A stretch of 12,384 nt of DNA, taken from VFMC01 sp044359565 (GTDB lineage Bacteria; Actinomycetota; Acidimicrobiia; Acidimicrobiales; Ilumatobacteraceae). Under the pieces are notes generated by a model that was not told the origin of the DNA, ran no database searches, and was given only the letters and a program-made list of their open reading frames with translations. The translations under genes were made by a program, and so were the position numbers. Positions 11,741 through 12,384 of the stretch are shown here, piece after piece (the first letter of the stretch is position 1; each line of letters starts with the position of its first letter). The DNA lies in the NCBI GenBank assembly GCA_044359565.1, contig JBIKLX010000088.1:1-12384 (forward strand), in the 5' to 3' direction.

Positions 11741-12384
11741 ATGTCGAACCCGATGACCCTGCCGCAGAAGGTGTGGGAGCGCCACCTCGTCCACAACGCG
11801 CCCGGTGAGCCCGACCTGCTCTACATCGACCTGCACCTCGTGCACGAGGTCACCAGCCCGCAGGCGTTCGACGGCCTGCGTCTGTCGGGCCGCAGCGTGC
11901 GCCGCCCCGACCTCACGGTCGCCACCGAAGACCACAACGTGCCCACGGCCGACATCGACCAGCCGATCGCCGACCCCATCTCGGCCCGCCAGGTCGAGGT
12001 GCTGCGCGAGAACACCGCCGAGTTCGGCATCATCAACTTCCCGATGGGCCACCCCGGCCAGGGCATCGTGCACGTCATCGCTCCCGAACAGGGCCGCACC
12101 CTGCCCGGCATGACCGTGGTGTGCGGCGACAGCCACACCGCCACTCATGGCGCGTTCGGCGCGCTGGCGTTCGGCATCGGCACCAGCGAGGTCGAGCACG
12201 TGCTGGCTACGCAGACCCTGCCGCAGAGCCGGCCGAAGTGGATGAGCGTCACCGTCGACGGTGAACTGCGTCCGGGCGTCACCGCCAAGGACGTCATCCT
12301 CCACATCATCGGCGTCATCGGTACCGGCGGCGGTATCGGCCACGTCATCGAGTACCGGGGTTCGGCCATCCGCGCCCTGTCGAT
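11741..12384 (+). CDS. leuC: 3-isopropylmalate dehydratase large subunit (5' part, runs off the window)
   Basis: The first 214 residues of LeuC, the aconitase-family [4Fe-4S] subunit that with LeuD converts 2-isopropylmalate to 3-isopropylmalate in leucine synthesis. No stop occurs before the window end; the full protein is usually about 470 residues. Recognisable segments are KVWERHLVHN, LLYIDLHLVHEVTSPQAF (27-43), GLRLSGRSVRRPDLT, TEDHNVPT (62-69), INFPMGHPGQGIVHVIAPEQG, VVCGDSHTATHGAFGAL (127-142), FGIGTSEVEHVLATQTL (144-160) and GTGGGIGHVIEYRG. The cysteine ligands of the cluster lie further downstream, outside the window, as would leuD. The ATG at 11741 is set by the Shine-Dalgarno and by family N-termini. 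Control by the divergent NdgR/LtbR-type regulator is well founded by analogy with Streptomyces and Corynebacterium. Confidence 0.95.
   Translation, partial: MSNPMTLPQKVWERHLVHNAPGEPDLLYIDLHLVHEVTSPQAFDGLRLSGRSVRRPDLTVATEDHNVPTADIDQPIADPISARQVEVLRENTAEFGIINFPMGHPGQGIVHVIAPEQGRTLPGMTVVCGDSHTATHGAFGALAFGIGTSEVEHVLATQTLPQSRPKWMSVTVDGELRPGVTAKDVILHIIGVIGTGGGIGHVIEYRGSAIRALS

Overview
The window is GC-rich, densely packed chromosomal DNA that looks like a high-GC actinobacterium. An Acidimicrobiia-type organism is my best guess, but only by inference. Supporting signs are a mycothiol-type maleylpyruvate isomerase-fold enzyme, an actinobacterial HisN phosphatase, an NdgR/LtbR-type IclR regulator divergent from leuC, GTG starts, few Shine-Dalgarno sites, and TANNNT hexamers placed 6-8 bases before start codons (leaderless-style promoters). 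I see no tRNA, rRNA, CRISPR array, transposase or phage gene.

Layout. At the left edge (1-30, minus) are ten codons that look like the start of a divergent L-serine ammonia-lyase. A plus-strand run follows: dxs (93-2036), an atypical crotonase-fold protein (2048-2839) and hisN (2836-3639). Next come two tandem hairpin repeats (3662-3708 and 3721-3773). An ECF-type sigma factor (3848-4393) is translationally coupled to a single-pass membrane protein that is probably its anti-sigma partner (4390-5301). A third, perfect copy of the hairpin (5316-5360) closes this segment. A D-aminoacylase-family amidohydrolase follows (5394-7109).

Two minus-strand genes converge on the amidohydrolase: a maleylpyruvate isomerase-family protein (7525-8163) and a VOC/glyoxalase-like protein (7143-7514). 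Divergent from them are a Cys/Met-metabolism PLP enzyme (8218-9378), an Est30-like alpha/beta hydrolase (9381-10037) and an MthK-like K+ channel with RCK domain (10061-11050). The channel gene overlaps the tail of a convergent ndgR/ltbR-type regulator (11040-11684, minus). That regulator shares a 56-bp control region with leuC (11741 to the window end). The control region holds a three-half-site TGAGA/TCTCA operator and both promoters.

Most of the window is housekeeping metabolism: isoprenoid precursor, histidine, sulfur amino acid and leucine synthesis. The best candidates for something undescribed are (1) the hairpin family that brackets the sigma/membrane-protein pair, with two copies whose arms look chimeric; (2) the possible second start inside the K+ channel gene, which would give a soluble RCK-only subunit as in MthK; (3) the crotonase that lacks both canonical glutamates; and (4) the ndgR-leuC operator. 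No whole new system is evident from sequence alone.
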